This document shows, one piece after another, positions 42,824-50,009 of a stretch of DNA of 56,637 nucleotides (the first letter of the stretch is position 1; the number at the start of each line of letters is the position of its first letter). The position numbers were made by a program, and so were the translations under genes. The notes under the pieces were generated by a model. It worked only from the letters and a program-made list of their open reading frames with translations, was not told where the DNA came from and searched no databases. Source of the stretch: Ectobacillus ponti (GTDB lineage: Bacteria; Bacillota; Bacilli; Bacillales; Bacillaceae_G); NCBI RefSeq assembly GCF_024294785.1, contig NZ_JANCLT010000003.1, positions 424,931 to 481,567 on the forward strand. The letters run 5' to 3'.

Positions 42824-42852
42824 TTGACATAGAATAGAGTTGTGAATACAGT
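42824..42852 (+). promoter_or_regulatory. Strong SigA-type promoter of the leader/mpsC unit
   Basis: TTGACA (42824-42829), a 17-nt spacer and TACAGT (42847-42852). The -35 matches consensus exactly. Confidence 0.75.
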
Positions 42853-42858
42853 AGAAGC

Positions 42859-43026
42859 ATACACAGCGGAGAGATCTTGCTTTTCCCTGACCGGGAGCAG
42901 TGCTTGAGCATAGGCCAATACGACAGTAGGGGCGGATGAACGGGACAGCGGCGGAAACGGGAGAACAGAGATACATCGGCATATTTCTTGACCAGACACA
43001 GGTGAAGGAGTATGCCGATTTTTTAT
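42859..43026 (+). ncRNA. Candidate structured leader RNA or small RNA
   Basis: A promoter-initiated stretch of about 165 nt that encodes no convincing peptide. It is rich in G and A in its second half, can form a TCCC/GGGA hairpin near 42890-42902, and ends in a long terminator hairpin 13-15 nt before the mpsC ribosome-binding site. This is the layout of a transcription-attenuating leader or a free-standing small RNA. I compared it mentally with the T-box, SAM, ydaO, M-box, ZTP, NiCo and fluoride classes and recognised none. No competing antiterminator was identified. Confidence 0.45.
42975..43026 (+). terminator. Intrinsic terminator or attenuator ahead of mpsC
   Basis: ATCGGCATA pairs with TATGCCGAT (9 bp). 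The pairing extends inward through TTTCTT-ACC with GGT-AAGGAG to about 18 bp, and T-rich sequence follows. It lies directly before the AAGGAGG of the next gene. Confidence 0.8.
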
Positions 43027-43042
43027 TATAAGGAGGCTTTGT

Positions 43043-43408
43043 ATGAGCAGAACGAAGGGAACAGTAGAGGCGGAAATCAGCAAGGTGATCACACAATGGG
43101 AGAAGGACTATCTGGGACGCGGTTCCGTATCAGTTAAAGCGGATATCCTGCGGGACATGGTCATTGTGACGCTGCGCGGCGTGCTGACGCCTGCCGAGTA
43201 TGCGGTGTGCGGCACACGGGAGGGCATGCTGTCGGTGAAGCGGGTGCGCGCCGATCTTGTGGAGTCCGGCGTGGAGGATTTAAAGCGTATGGTGGTGGAC
43301 ATTGCCGGCGAGGAAGTGAAGAGCTTCTTCACCGATATCAGCACGCAGACCGGCGAGCGGGTCATGGTGTTCCGGCTCGTGAAGGATTTGGAGAAAACAT
43401 TCAAATAA
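43043..43408 (+). CDS. DUF2294/MpsC family protein
   Basis: A 121-residue soluble protein matching the DUF2294 pattern, now often called MpsC (a component linked to a membrane-potential-generating system in staphylococci). The core reads EAEISKVITQWEKDYLGRGSV then GVLTPAEYAV, with a C-terminal STQTGERVMVFRL. In Bacilli it can occur alone; no mpsA/mpsB-like genes are next to it here. AAGGAGG lies 7 nt before the ATG, just after the leader terminator, so read-through of that terminator would control expression. Confidence 0.75.
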   Translation: MSRTKGTVEAEISKVITQWEKDYLGRGSVSVKADILRDMVIVTLRGVLTPAEYAVCGTREGMLSVKRVRADLVESGVEDLKRMVVDIAGEEVKSFFTDISTQTGERVMVFRLVKDLEKTFK

Positions 43409-43449
43409 GAGGGAGATTTTCGAAGCATCACAGCGATGGGTCGAAAAGA

Positions 43450-43486
43450 AACCGGCAGCTGCTTATCATGCGGACGCCGGTTTTTT
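43450..43486 (+). terminator. Intrinsic terminator of mpsC
   Basis: AACCGGC pairs with GCCGGTT, followed by TTTT. The 19-nt loop contains smaller pairs. Confidence 0.75.
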
Positions 43487-43510
43487 GTATAGAGAAAAAG
43501 AGGAAAACAC

Positions 43511-43722
43511 ATGCTTGAGAATTTATTATCGCCGGCGGTGTGACGTTGCTTGGCATTCTGGCAGGAGGCGCCTCCTATATTGCAGCCCCTGCGGCATGAA
43601 AGGCTGCTGTGCCTGAAGCGAATCCATCCATCTGCCTGGGGCTGGCGCTCGGTGTAACCTTTCCGTTCAACCTGCTGTTGGGCATTCCGTTGTACCATCA
43701 GCTCGCACGGTGGCTGGCTTAG
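43511..43722 (+). pseudogene. Remnant of an SbtA-like (DUF897) sodium/bicarbonate transporter
   Basis: The gene keeps a GAGG site, an ATG and an N-terminus MLENLLSPAV, like the start of SbtA/DUF897 permeases. It then jumps (at about 43537-43543, with a frame change) to the family's C-terminus: GASYIAAPAA, an in-frame TGA, then VPEANPS, LGVTFPFNLLLGIPLYHQLARW and a stop at 43720-43722. Some 250 internal codons are missing. Its own terminator survives downstream. The identification rests on recognising both ends by eye. It is a clear deletion pseudogene rather than a short real gene. Confidence 0.75.
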
Positions 43723-43725
43723 GAG

Positions 43726-43750
43726 AAAGCACCGAAACTGTGGTGCTTTT
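43726..43750 (+). terminator. Intrinsic terminator of the transporter remnant
   Basis: AAAGCACC pairs with GGTGCTTT around GAAACTGT, followed by T. Confidence 0.75.
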
Positions 43751-43819
43751 ACATAGGACAGCAAGCATTGTCAGATACTACCCATAGTTGTATATGCAAG
43801 CTATGGAGGAGTGTTTTCT

Positions 43820-44263
43820 ATGTCAGCCAAGCAAATCCGTTTCGGAATTCTACTGTTATCCTGGTTTACGCTGCTATTATACCCGAAGAAATCCTTGAAA
43901 AAGTATATGCCGGCGACTTTATTGGCGGCTGTGCTGCTGCTGCTCGAAAGCTTATTTTCCGTACCTCTCCGGCTGTGGCAGGTGCCCGGTCGAAATAAAA
44001 CGGTGAACGATGCCAGCTTCATTTTCGGCCCGTTCTTTGCCGGCACGCTTTGGGTGTTCCGGTTTACATTCGGCAGCTTTAAGATGTACATGCTGCTGAA
44101 TGTCATACTGGACTGCCTGCTGGCCTTTCCGCTGACGAAGTTTTTTGAGCAAAAGGGCGTCTATGAGCTGAAAAGGCTGAAGCATTGGCATCTGTTCAGC
44201 CTCGCTGTAGCCTATGCGGGCATCATCTACGGCTTTCAGATGCTCTGGAGCAAGCGCAGATGA
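43820..44263 (+). CDS. Small polytopic membrane protein, unknown function
   Basis: A 147-residue protein with about four hydrophobic segments (near 8-22, 30-47, 65-95 and 125-142), basic at the N-terminus and ending in WSKRR. GGAGGAG lies 9 nt before the ATG at 43820; a GTG three codons earlier overlaps that site. It starts a run of same-strand genes (membrane protein, MarR regulator, membrane protein, hydrolase). No family recognised. Small Bacillus membrane proteins of this pattern are common and uncharacterised. Confidence 0.7.
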   Translation: MSAKQIRFGILLLSWFTLLLYPKKSLKKYMPATLLAAVLLLLESLFSVPLRLWQVPGRNKTVNDASFIFGPFFAGTLWVFRFTFGSFKMYMLLNVILDCLLAFPLTKFFEQKGVYELKRLKHWHLFSLAVAYAGIIYGFQMLWSKRR

Positions 44264-44299
44264 GATACTTGTAAATACAACAATGGGGACGTGGATATT

Positions 44300-44806
44300 A
44301 TGGATTTGGGAACAAGACAGCAGCTTGTGCTCATGGTGCGGGCGCTGTACTTCTGCATGACAGAGGAATGGGAGGAAGCCGGCAGGAGCTATGGCCTCTC
44401 TAGTGCCCAACAGCACCTGTTGTTTCTTCTGGCGACAGCGGACCGGCCGCAGACTCCGACAGATATCAGCCGTCATGGCTGCTGGCATATCTCCACGGTA
44501 ACCCGTCTGCTGAAGCCGCTGCAGGCAAGAGGGCTGCTCCGGGTGTACGTGCATCCGGAGAACGCCAAATATAAGCAGGTGGAGCTGACCGGTGAGGGGC
44601 GTGCGATGTTCGGGCAGTTTGCCAAGTCGATTGAGCATACTGAAGCTTTTCCATCCGACTTCAGCATGCTTACGGAAGAGGAAGCCAAGCTGTTTCTGGA
44701 CCTGGGCAGCATGCTGATCCGCGCCAAAAAAGGCGCGCCATTTGTGGAAAGGCTGAAAGCGCGGGTATCCGGCTTGGATTATACGGACGGGGAGGCATTC
44801 TCATGA
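44300..44806 (+). CDS. MarR/Hpr-type winged-helix regulator
   Basis: A 168-residue transcription factor. The winged helix lies at about 30-100, with SSAQQHLLFLLA, TPTDISRHGCWHISTVTRLLKPLQARGLL as helix-turn-helix and a wing ending NAKYKQVELTGEG. The pattern resembles ScoC/Hpr, the transition-state regulator of Bacilli. The cysteine in the recognition helix region (HGCWH) could serve redox sensing, though this is not shown. The start is uncertain: ATG at 44300 or GTG at 44291, with GGGGAC upstream. Its stop overlaps the next start (ATGA), so both genes are coupled and it probably controls its neighbours. Confidence 0.75.
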   Translation: MDLGTRQQLVLMVRALYFCMTEEWEEAGRSYGLSSAQQHLLFLLATADRPQTPTDISRHGCWHISTVTRLLKPLQARGLLRVYVHPENAKYKQVELTGEGRAMFGQFAKSIEHTEAFPSDFSMLTEEEAKLFLDLGSMLIRAKKGAPFVERLKARVSGLDYTDGEAFS

Positions 44807-45663
44807 GGTACCGTTTTCTTCTATTTCCCGGAATGGGCCTTGTCCATTTGCTGTTATTTCTTTTTACGTATGTCAGAAAAAAGGACGCCCGCATCTTGCC
44901 GCTGCTGCTTTCCAATATAGGATTTGCCCATATGCTGGAGTATGTTATCTTCAATATCTTCAGAAGCTACCGGTATAAGCCGGGGCTTCTGCAAAATAAG
45001 CATTTTGATAATATGCTTGGGGCGATGGTATCGCAATCCGTCGTAGTGCCGGCTGCCGCGACATTTCTGACCGCCTTTCGCATTGGGAAACTCGGCAGGG
45101 CGGGCTATACGGTGCTGCTTGCCTTGTCCGAGCGGCTGTTCATCAGGCTTGGGCTGTTCCGGAATTATTGGTGGAGAACCATCTATACCTTATTGCTCGT
45201 TCCGATTGGCTTTTGGGTGTCAGACCAATGGTACAGACTGCTTGGAGGTTCCAGGCGGCCTGCAGTTGTCCGTGCCGCCGTGCTGCTGCTGAGTGCAGGG
45301 AGCTTCTATACAAATGCGAAGTTTCTGCTTGCTGTATGGCTGGACACAGGCCTGTTCCGGACGCATGTTGTCCGCAATCGCTACCGCGACCATTTTATAG
45401 GAAACATCATGTATATTGCCGGAATGGCTCCGCTTGCCATTCTGCCGGCCATCTGGCCGAGTGTGCCGTTGGCCGGCGCCGTGCTGCTTTGTATGCATGC
45501 TGCAGATCAGCTGCTGTATCGGCTCCGCATATTGCGCGGGCCGGGCTGGGTCGTGTACAGCTTGCTGCCGCTGCATGTCGGCGCCATGCTGTTGGCGCGG
45601 TATGTGGACAGGCTGCTCCCAAAATATGATACAATACATACAAAAAAAGGGAATGAGGGATAG
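44803..45663 (+). CDS. Polytopic membrane protein of unknown function
   Basis: A 286-residue protein with about seven hydrophobic helices and many Arg residues in the loops. It overlaps the MarR-type gene by 4 nt, so expression is coupled. Conserved-looking aromatic and His positions (HMLEYVIFN and NKHFDNMLGA) hint at a structured core, but I do not recognise a family. A hydrolase gene begins 3 nt after its stop. It may be a transporter-like or lipid-handling protein; that is a guess. Confidence 0.75.
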   Translation: MRYRFLLFPGMGLVHLLLFLFTYVRKKDARILPLLLSNIGFAHMLEYVIFNIFRSYRYKPGLLQNKHFDNMLGAMVSQSVVVPAAATFLTAFRIGKLGRAGYTVLLALSERLFIRLGLFRNYWWRTIYTLLLVPIGFWVSDQWYRLLGGSRRPAVVRAAVLLLSAGSFYTNAKFLLAVWLDTGLFRTHVVRNRYRDHFIGNIMYIAGMAPLAILPAIWPSVPLAGAVLLCMHAADQLLYRLRILRGPGWVVYSLLPLHVGAMLLARYVDRLLPKYDTIHTKKGNEG

Positions 45664-45665
45664 AG

Positions 45666-46355
45666 ATGGAACAGCGTGCAGAAATAAACGGCATTCCTTG
45701 CCTGGTGATGGGCAATGGGGCACCGAGATGCATCATGTATCACGGCTGGGGATCGCGCAAGGAGGTGCTGCAATTCTTTGGCAGCATTCTGGCGCAGAAT
45801 GGATTTACAGTATATATTCCGGACGCGCCGCATCACGGGGAACGCGGGTCTTTTGACTATCACAGCGCAGAAGGAAAAGAGCGGTTTTGGGACGTCATTC
45901 TGGAGATGGTGGAAGAGTATCCGCAGCTGGCTGCCGGTTTGCCGGGGTCAGGCCCGTTGTTTCTTGTCGGCAGCTCAATGGGCGGCTTCGCCGGCTCGGC
46001 CATGTTTGCCAGACACCGGGATGTGGCCGGGATTGTCAATCTGATGGGAGCTTGCGCCTGGGAAAAGGCGGAGGAGGTGTTCCGCCGGATGTCCGGCCGC
46101 CCGGCGGCAGAGGATGAGGAGCTGGCCCGTATCAGGGAGTATGATCCGCTGCCGTTGCTGAAGGAGCAGAACCGGCCGATGCTCCTGCTGCATGGCAGCA
46201 GTGACCCGGTGGTGCCGGTGGAGATTCAGCGCTTTGCGTACAAGGAGCTGGGACAGCCGGAAGCAGTCACATTTACAGAAATTCCCCGCATTGGCCATAC
46301 GACAACGCTTTGGATGGCGGAGGAGACGGTCCGCTGGCTGAAAGGGCACGTGTAG
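45666..46355 (+). CDS. Alpha/beta hydrolase
   Basis: A 229-residue serine hydrolase. The oxyanion-type segment is YHGWGSRKE, the nucleophile elbow is LVGSSMGGFAG (Ser near 103), the acid is in HGSSDPVVPVE and the catalytic His in RIGHTTTLW. The small size and HGxGSxKE motif resemble the YitV/YqkD-type esterases of Bacilli. GAGGGATAGAG lies upstream of the ATG, 3 nt after the preceding membrane protein gene, so it closes the MarR-led cluster. Substrate unknown. Confidence 0.88.
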   Translation: MEQRAEINGIPCLVMGNGAPRCIMYHGWGSRKEVLQFFGSILAQNGFTVYIPDAPHHGERGSFDYHSAEGKERFWDVILEMVEEYPQLAAGLPGSGPLFLVGSSMGGFAGSAMFARHRDVAGIVNLMGACAWEKAEEVFRRMSGRPAAEDEELARIREYDPLPLLKEQNRPMLLLHGSSDPVVPVEIQRFAYKELGQPEAVTFTEIPRIGHTTTLWMAEETVRWLKGHV

Positions 46356-46403
46356 GACATACAGTTTTTGAGAAAGCGAGCTTGTACAGGGAAGAGGATG
46401 GAA

Positions 46404-46538
46404 ATGAAGAGGCTAGTAACAGCAACAGTCGCAGCAGAGAAGAGCATTGTCTATAAAAACTGCACAGAGTTGAATGAGAGACACGAGCTATCCGAATCAA
46501 AGGTGCTGTGTGATACATACAGAAAAAGTGAGTGTTAA
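46404..46538 (+). CDS. Small protein of 44 residues
   Basis: The ATG at 46404 has GAGG 6 nt upstream, and the frame closes at 46538, 3 nt before the next gene. The product is soluble, with three Cys (near residues 20, 36 and 44), and reads as a real but short protein (MKRLVTATVAAEKS at the start). No family recognised. Because the following GNAT gene has a poor ribosome-binding site, translation of this peptide may feed that gene by coupling. Confidence 0.5.
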   Translation: MKRLVTATVAAEKSIVYKNCTELNERHELSESKVLCDTYRKSEC

Positions 46539-46541
46539 GGT

Positions 46542-47387
46542 ATGGACTATATCAAGGGATACCGTAATCAGGAGCAATACCGCCGGAGCTTCGATGAACT
46601 GGCACAGACTGTGTTCGGCATCAGCTTTGCGGATTGGCACGCAAAAGGATACTGGACGGAACAGTACGAACCGCATTCCTATAGAGATGGCGATCAGATT
46701 GTTGCCAATGTGTCGGTGAACAAGCTCGATCTGGTAATGGGCGGCGAAAGAAAACGGGCCATCCAAATCGGCACGGTTATGACGCACCCGGAATACCGCG
46801 GCCGGGGGCTCTCAGCAGACCTGATGCATCGGGTACTGGCGGAGTATGAGGGACAGTATGATATCATGTATCTGTTTGCCAACCATTCGGTGCTGGAGTT
46901 CTACCCGAAGTTCGGGTTCCAGGCCGTGGAGGAGCATCAATTTACAATGAAGTATACCGGCACCGGCGCAGGCCGTGTGCGGCAGCTTGGGGAACAGGAT
47001 TTGCCGCGGGTCTATGAATTCGCGCGCAGACGTGTTCCGGTATCGCAGGATTTTGGTACAGCGAACGCGGCTGAGCTGCTGATGTTTTATTGCACTGCCG
47101 TGTTTCCGCAGAACCTGTACTATCTGGAGGACTTGGATGTCATCGTGCTGGCACGGCAGGTTGGGAATGAGCTGCATCTGTTTGATGTAGTAAGCAAAAG
47201 AGAAGTAGAGCTGGAGCAGGTGCTGCAGGCATTCATGCCGGCCGGTGCGGATAAGGCGGTGCTGCATTTTACCGGGACAGGGTTCATGGATACAAGGGTG
47301 TATGAGGGCAGCGAGGTGCTGTTTGTCAAGGCAAATGGCTTGGAATTGCCGGCGTATTTCAAGCACCCTGTCACATCGCAAGCATGA
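46542..47387 (+). CDS. GNAT family N-acetyltransferase, two-domain type
   Basis: A 281-residue protein. The N-terminal GNAT domain (about 1-145) has the acetyl-CoA loop in IGTVMTHPEYRGRGLSADLM, followed by NHSVLEFYPKFGFQ. The rest (about 150-281) is a second domain, partly GNAT-like or a sterol-carrier-like fold, as in Eis-related and other two-domain acetyltransferases. The start ATG has only a weak AAGG nearby, so it is probably translated by coupling from the 44-residue gene. Substrate unknown. Confidence 0.85.
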   Translation: MDYIKGYRNQEQYRRSFDELAQTVFGISFADWHAKGYWTEQYEPHSYRDGDQIVANVSVNKLDLVMGGERKRAIQIGTVMTHPEYRGRGLSADLMHRVLAEYEGQYDIMYLFANHSVLEFYPKFGFQAVEEHQFTMKYTGTGAGRVRQLGEQDLPRVYEFARRRVPVSQDFGTANAAELLMFYCTAVFPQNLYYLEDLDVIVLARQVGNELHLFDVVSKREVELEQVLQAFMPAGADKAVLHFTGTGFMDTRVYEGSEVLFVKANGLELPAYFKHPVTSQA

Positions 47388-47555
47388 GTGCAGGCCTCTC
47401 CCCGGGTATCAGTCCGTATAGATTTTTGGATGAAATTCATGGCTAATTTGCAGGAAATGCTTTAAAATAAGCAAAGATAATGCAGCTTCTGTTGCTGCCG
47501 TATTGGATCAGGATGCGGTGGGCGGAGGCTTTTTGTTTGTAAAGGGGGAGTCAGC

Positions 47556-48758
47556 TTGAAAAAGAGAAACACGCCGCTGATTTTGCTGAGCATCAACATG
47601 TTCATTGCGATGCTTGGGATCGGTCTCATTATCCCGGTGCTGCCGCAATTCTTAAATGAATTTCAGGCGGGCGGGAAAACGGCCGGGTATTTGATTGCGG
47701 CTTTTGGTTTAACACAGTTTGTCTTCTCGCCGTTTGGCGGGGAATGGTCTGATAAGTATGGCCGGAAAATATTGATTGTCGCGGGTATGCTGCTGTTTGC
47801 CGTGTCGAATCTGCTGTTTGCCCTGGCGCATGAGACTTGGATGCTGTACCTGTCGCGCTTAGTCGGCGGCATGAGTGCCGCGCTGATGATTCCGGCCATG
47901 ATGGCATATGTCGCAGACATTACAACAGAGGAAGGCCGCGGTAAAGGCATGGGTCTGCTCGGAGCTGCCATGTCGCTCGGCTTTGTCATCGGGCCCGGCA
48001 TTGGCGGTTTATTGGCAGGTATTGCGCTGCGCATGCCGTTCTATGTATCTGCCGGCGCCGGCGCGCTTGCCATGATCGGTTCGATCCTGGTGCTGCCGGA
48101 AACACGCTCGAAGGAACAGCAGCTGGAATCCCGCCAGTCCACGGTGAAGCAGGAGAGCATGCTGCGCCAGCTCATGCAGTCGCTGAAGGCACCTTATTTC
48201 ATCTTGCTTGTGCTTGTGTTTACCCTGACCTTTGGCTTGTCCAACTTTGAAGCGGTATTCCCGCTGTTTGTAGACCGTAAGTACAGCTACACGACCGGCG
48301 ATATTTCCATTCTGATTACGGTCGGCGCCCTGGTCGGGACGGTGATCCAGGCAGCGGCAATTGACCGCCTGATCCACCGCTTTGGCGAGAAAAAGCTGAT
48401 TAACGCCACATTCCTGCTTTCAGCCATCATGCTTGTGCTGATGCTCTTGTCCGGCAACTTTGTGTATATGCTCGTGCTGACCACACTGTTCTTCACGTTC
48501 ACCTCCATCATGCGGCCGGCCATCAACACGCTGCTGTCCAAGATGGCCGGCAATGAACAAGGGTTTGTGGCCGGCATGAACAATGCGTACATGAGCCTTG
48601 GCAACATTTTCGGGCCGACAGCTGCGGGAATTCTGTTTGATTTGAATTTGAGCTTTCCGTACGCATTTGGCGCTGTTGTGCTGGTGTTCAGCCTGTACTT
48701 GTCCATGCGCTTCGGGCGCAAGGCGGGTCCTGTGATGCAGCGGGCTGCGGGAGAATAA
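47556..48758 (+). CDS. Multidrug efflux MFS transporter, Bmr/Blt/NorA type
   Basis: A 400-residue, 12-helix antiporter very like Bmr/Blt. It shows LGIGLIIPVLP in TM1, motif A around WSDKYGRK, motif C as GFVIGPGIGG, and the tail region NEQGFVAGMNNAYMSLGNIFGP that is typical of the Bmr group. It exports cationic drugs with H+. The start is a TTG at 47556 with GGGGGAG 5 nt upstream. No BmrR/BltR-like regulator is adjacent. Monocistronic, with a terminator after it. Confidence 0.92.
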   Translation: MKKRNTPLILLSINMFIAMLGIGLIIPVLPQFLNEFQAGGKTAGYLIAAFGLTQFVFSPFGGEWSDKYGRKILIVAGMLLFAVSNLLFALAHETWMLYLSRLVGGMSAALMIPAMMAYVADITTEEGRGKGMGLLGAAMSLGFVIGPGIGGLLAGIALRMPFYVSAGAGALAMIGSILVLPETRSKEQQLESRQSTVKQESMLRQLMQSLKAPYFILLVLVFTLTFGLSNFEAVFPLFVDRKYSYTTGDISILITVGALVGTVIQAAAIDRLIHRFGEKKLINATFLLSAIMLVLMLLSGNFVYMLVLTTLFFTFTSIMRPAINTLLSKMAGNEQGFVAGMNNAYMSLGNIFGPTAAGILFDLNLSFPYAFGAVVLVFSLYLSMRFGRKAGPVMQRAAGE

Positions 48759-48765
48759 GAGAGGA

Positions 48766-48793
48766 GGGCTGGCCTGTATGGGCCAGTCTTTTT
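48766..48793 (+). terminator. Intrinsic terminator of the Bmr-like gene
   Basis: GGCTGGCC pairs with GGCCAGTC (one G-U pair), followed by TTTTTC. Confidence 0.85.
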
Positions 48794-48953
48794 CTATGTG
48801 TTTAGTAATAAAAAACTAGCAGCCAGGTTTGACTGCCAGTTGATGCACTTGCTCATCTTATTTTTTGGGCATTCTGGACAGCTTGATAAAAAATGAACAT
48901 GGATGTTTCATAAAGTAATATGGAAAAGAAATTCTTAAGGAGATGGTGAGATT

Positions 48954-49356
48954 ATGGAATTGTTCAGTGTTTCAGAAAAGACCATCCCGGCAGCGGCTGT
49001 CATGGAGCTGTACCGGGATGCCGGCTGGTGGCCGGAGCGGACAGAAGCGGACAGAAGCGGACATTGCCGATATGCTGAGCGGAAGCACGGCAATCGGTGC
49101 GTGGAGCGGTGAGCGGCTCGTTGGATTTGTACGGGCTGTTTCTGACGGGAGATTCCGGGCATACATAGAAGACGCAGTCGTTCACAGCTCCGTACAAAGA
49201 GAGGGGATCGGGCTGAAGCTGACGGCGAGGCTGATGGAGGAGCTGGCTCATATTGATATTGTGAGCTTGTTCTGCGAGGAGCGCCTGATTCCGTTTTACG
49301 AAAAGAACGGGTTTCGGTACAGCCGGTCGCAGCGGATCATGCATCGGAAGGGATAA
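48954..49356 (+). pseudogene. GNAT acetyltransferase broken by a 10-bp tandem duplication
   Basis: The ATG at 48954 follows AAGGAGATGGTGAG. The frame codes a GNAT N-terminus (MELFSVSEKT, then RDAGWWPERTE) up to a tandem repeat at 49037-49063, where GCGGACAGAA occurs twice and is followed by GCGGACA. After it the GNAT core continues one frame over: ADIADMLSGSTAIGAWSG, then VQREGIGLKL and FYEKNGFRYSRSQ. Removing one 10-bp unit restores one clean frame of 130 residues. As read, the gene is out of frame. It could be a true pseudogene, an assembly error or a slippage-switched gene. Confidence 0.85.
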
Positions 49357-49452
49357 AAGGAAGAAACAGTTTAATAGCTTTGGAAAAGGTTTTTTGAAAA
49401 GGCGGTAGAAAATAAGAAGGGATACATAAGAGAAGGCAGGATTGATGCAGAC

Positions 49453-49953
49453 ATGGAAAAAGCATGTGTGGAACAGGAATTGAACAGGGCCATTGCCCTG
49501 CGGGAAAGCGGGCAAAAGCAGGAAGCGAATGAGCGGCTCGTGAAGCTGGCGCAGGACTATCCTGATGATGCACTGGTGTGCTATCAGTGCGCGTGGAGCT
49601 ATGATGCAATGGGGGAAGAACGGAAGGCGGTTCCTTATTACGAACGGGCCATCGAACTGGGGCTGGCGGGCCGGGATTTGGCCGGCGCATATTTGGGGCT
49701 GGGGAGCAGCTATCGGACATTGGGTGAGTATGAGAAGGCGAAGCGTGTGCTTGGGGAGGGGATGGTGGCGTTTCCCGGCCATCAAGCGATGAAGGTATTT
49801 TATGCCATGGCGCTGTACAATAGGAAGGAAGCGGCGGCGGCGATGGAGGTGCTGCTGCGCTGCTTGCTTGATGCGACAGAGGATGAGAGCATTCTGCACT
49901 ATAAGCGGGCTATCGCCTTCTATTCTGATAAACTGGATGAGACTTGGGAATAA
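49453..49953 (+). CDS. Tetratricopeptide repeat protein
   Basis: A 166-residue soluble protein made of about four TPR helical pairs, for example RAIALRESGQKQEANERLV, then YDAMGEERKAVPYYERAIEL and LGEYEKAKRVLGEGM. TPR proteins scaffold protein contacts, and the partner is unknown. The ATG at 49453 has AGGA about 11 nt upstream, a moderate site. It lies between the broken GNAT gene and a convergent GNAT gene and seems to be a unit of its own. Confidence 0.8.
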   Translation: MEKACVEQELNRAIALRESGQKQEANERLVKLAQDYPDDALVCYQCAWSYDAMGEERKAVPYYERAIELGLAGRDLAGAYLGLGSSYRTLGEYEKAKRVLGEGMVAFPGHQAMKVFYAMALYNRKEAAAAMEVLLRCLLDATEDESILHYKRAIAFYSDKLDETWE

Positions 49954-49972
49954 GTCGTCCGCGATCAATTAG

Positions 49973-50005
49973 AACAGCCTCCATCCATTGCGGAAGGAGG
50001 CTGTT
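49973..50005. terminator. Hairpin between convergent genes
   Basis: AACAGCCTCC pairs perfectly with GGAGGCTGTT over 10 bp. T-runs are weak on both strands. Confidence 0.6.
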
Positions 50006-50009
50006 TGGC

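Noticed and set aside
42824-43026. 6S RNA, SRP RNA or a known riboswitch (NiCo, ZTP, THF, ydaO) in the mpsC leader
   Set aside because: None of the conserved cores of these classes could be matched by eye; kept only as an unclassified candidate RNA.
43511-43543. A real ten-codon peptide gene
   Set aside because: The peptide matches the N-terminus of a transporter family whose C-terminus follows directly, so a deletion remnant explains it better.
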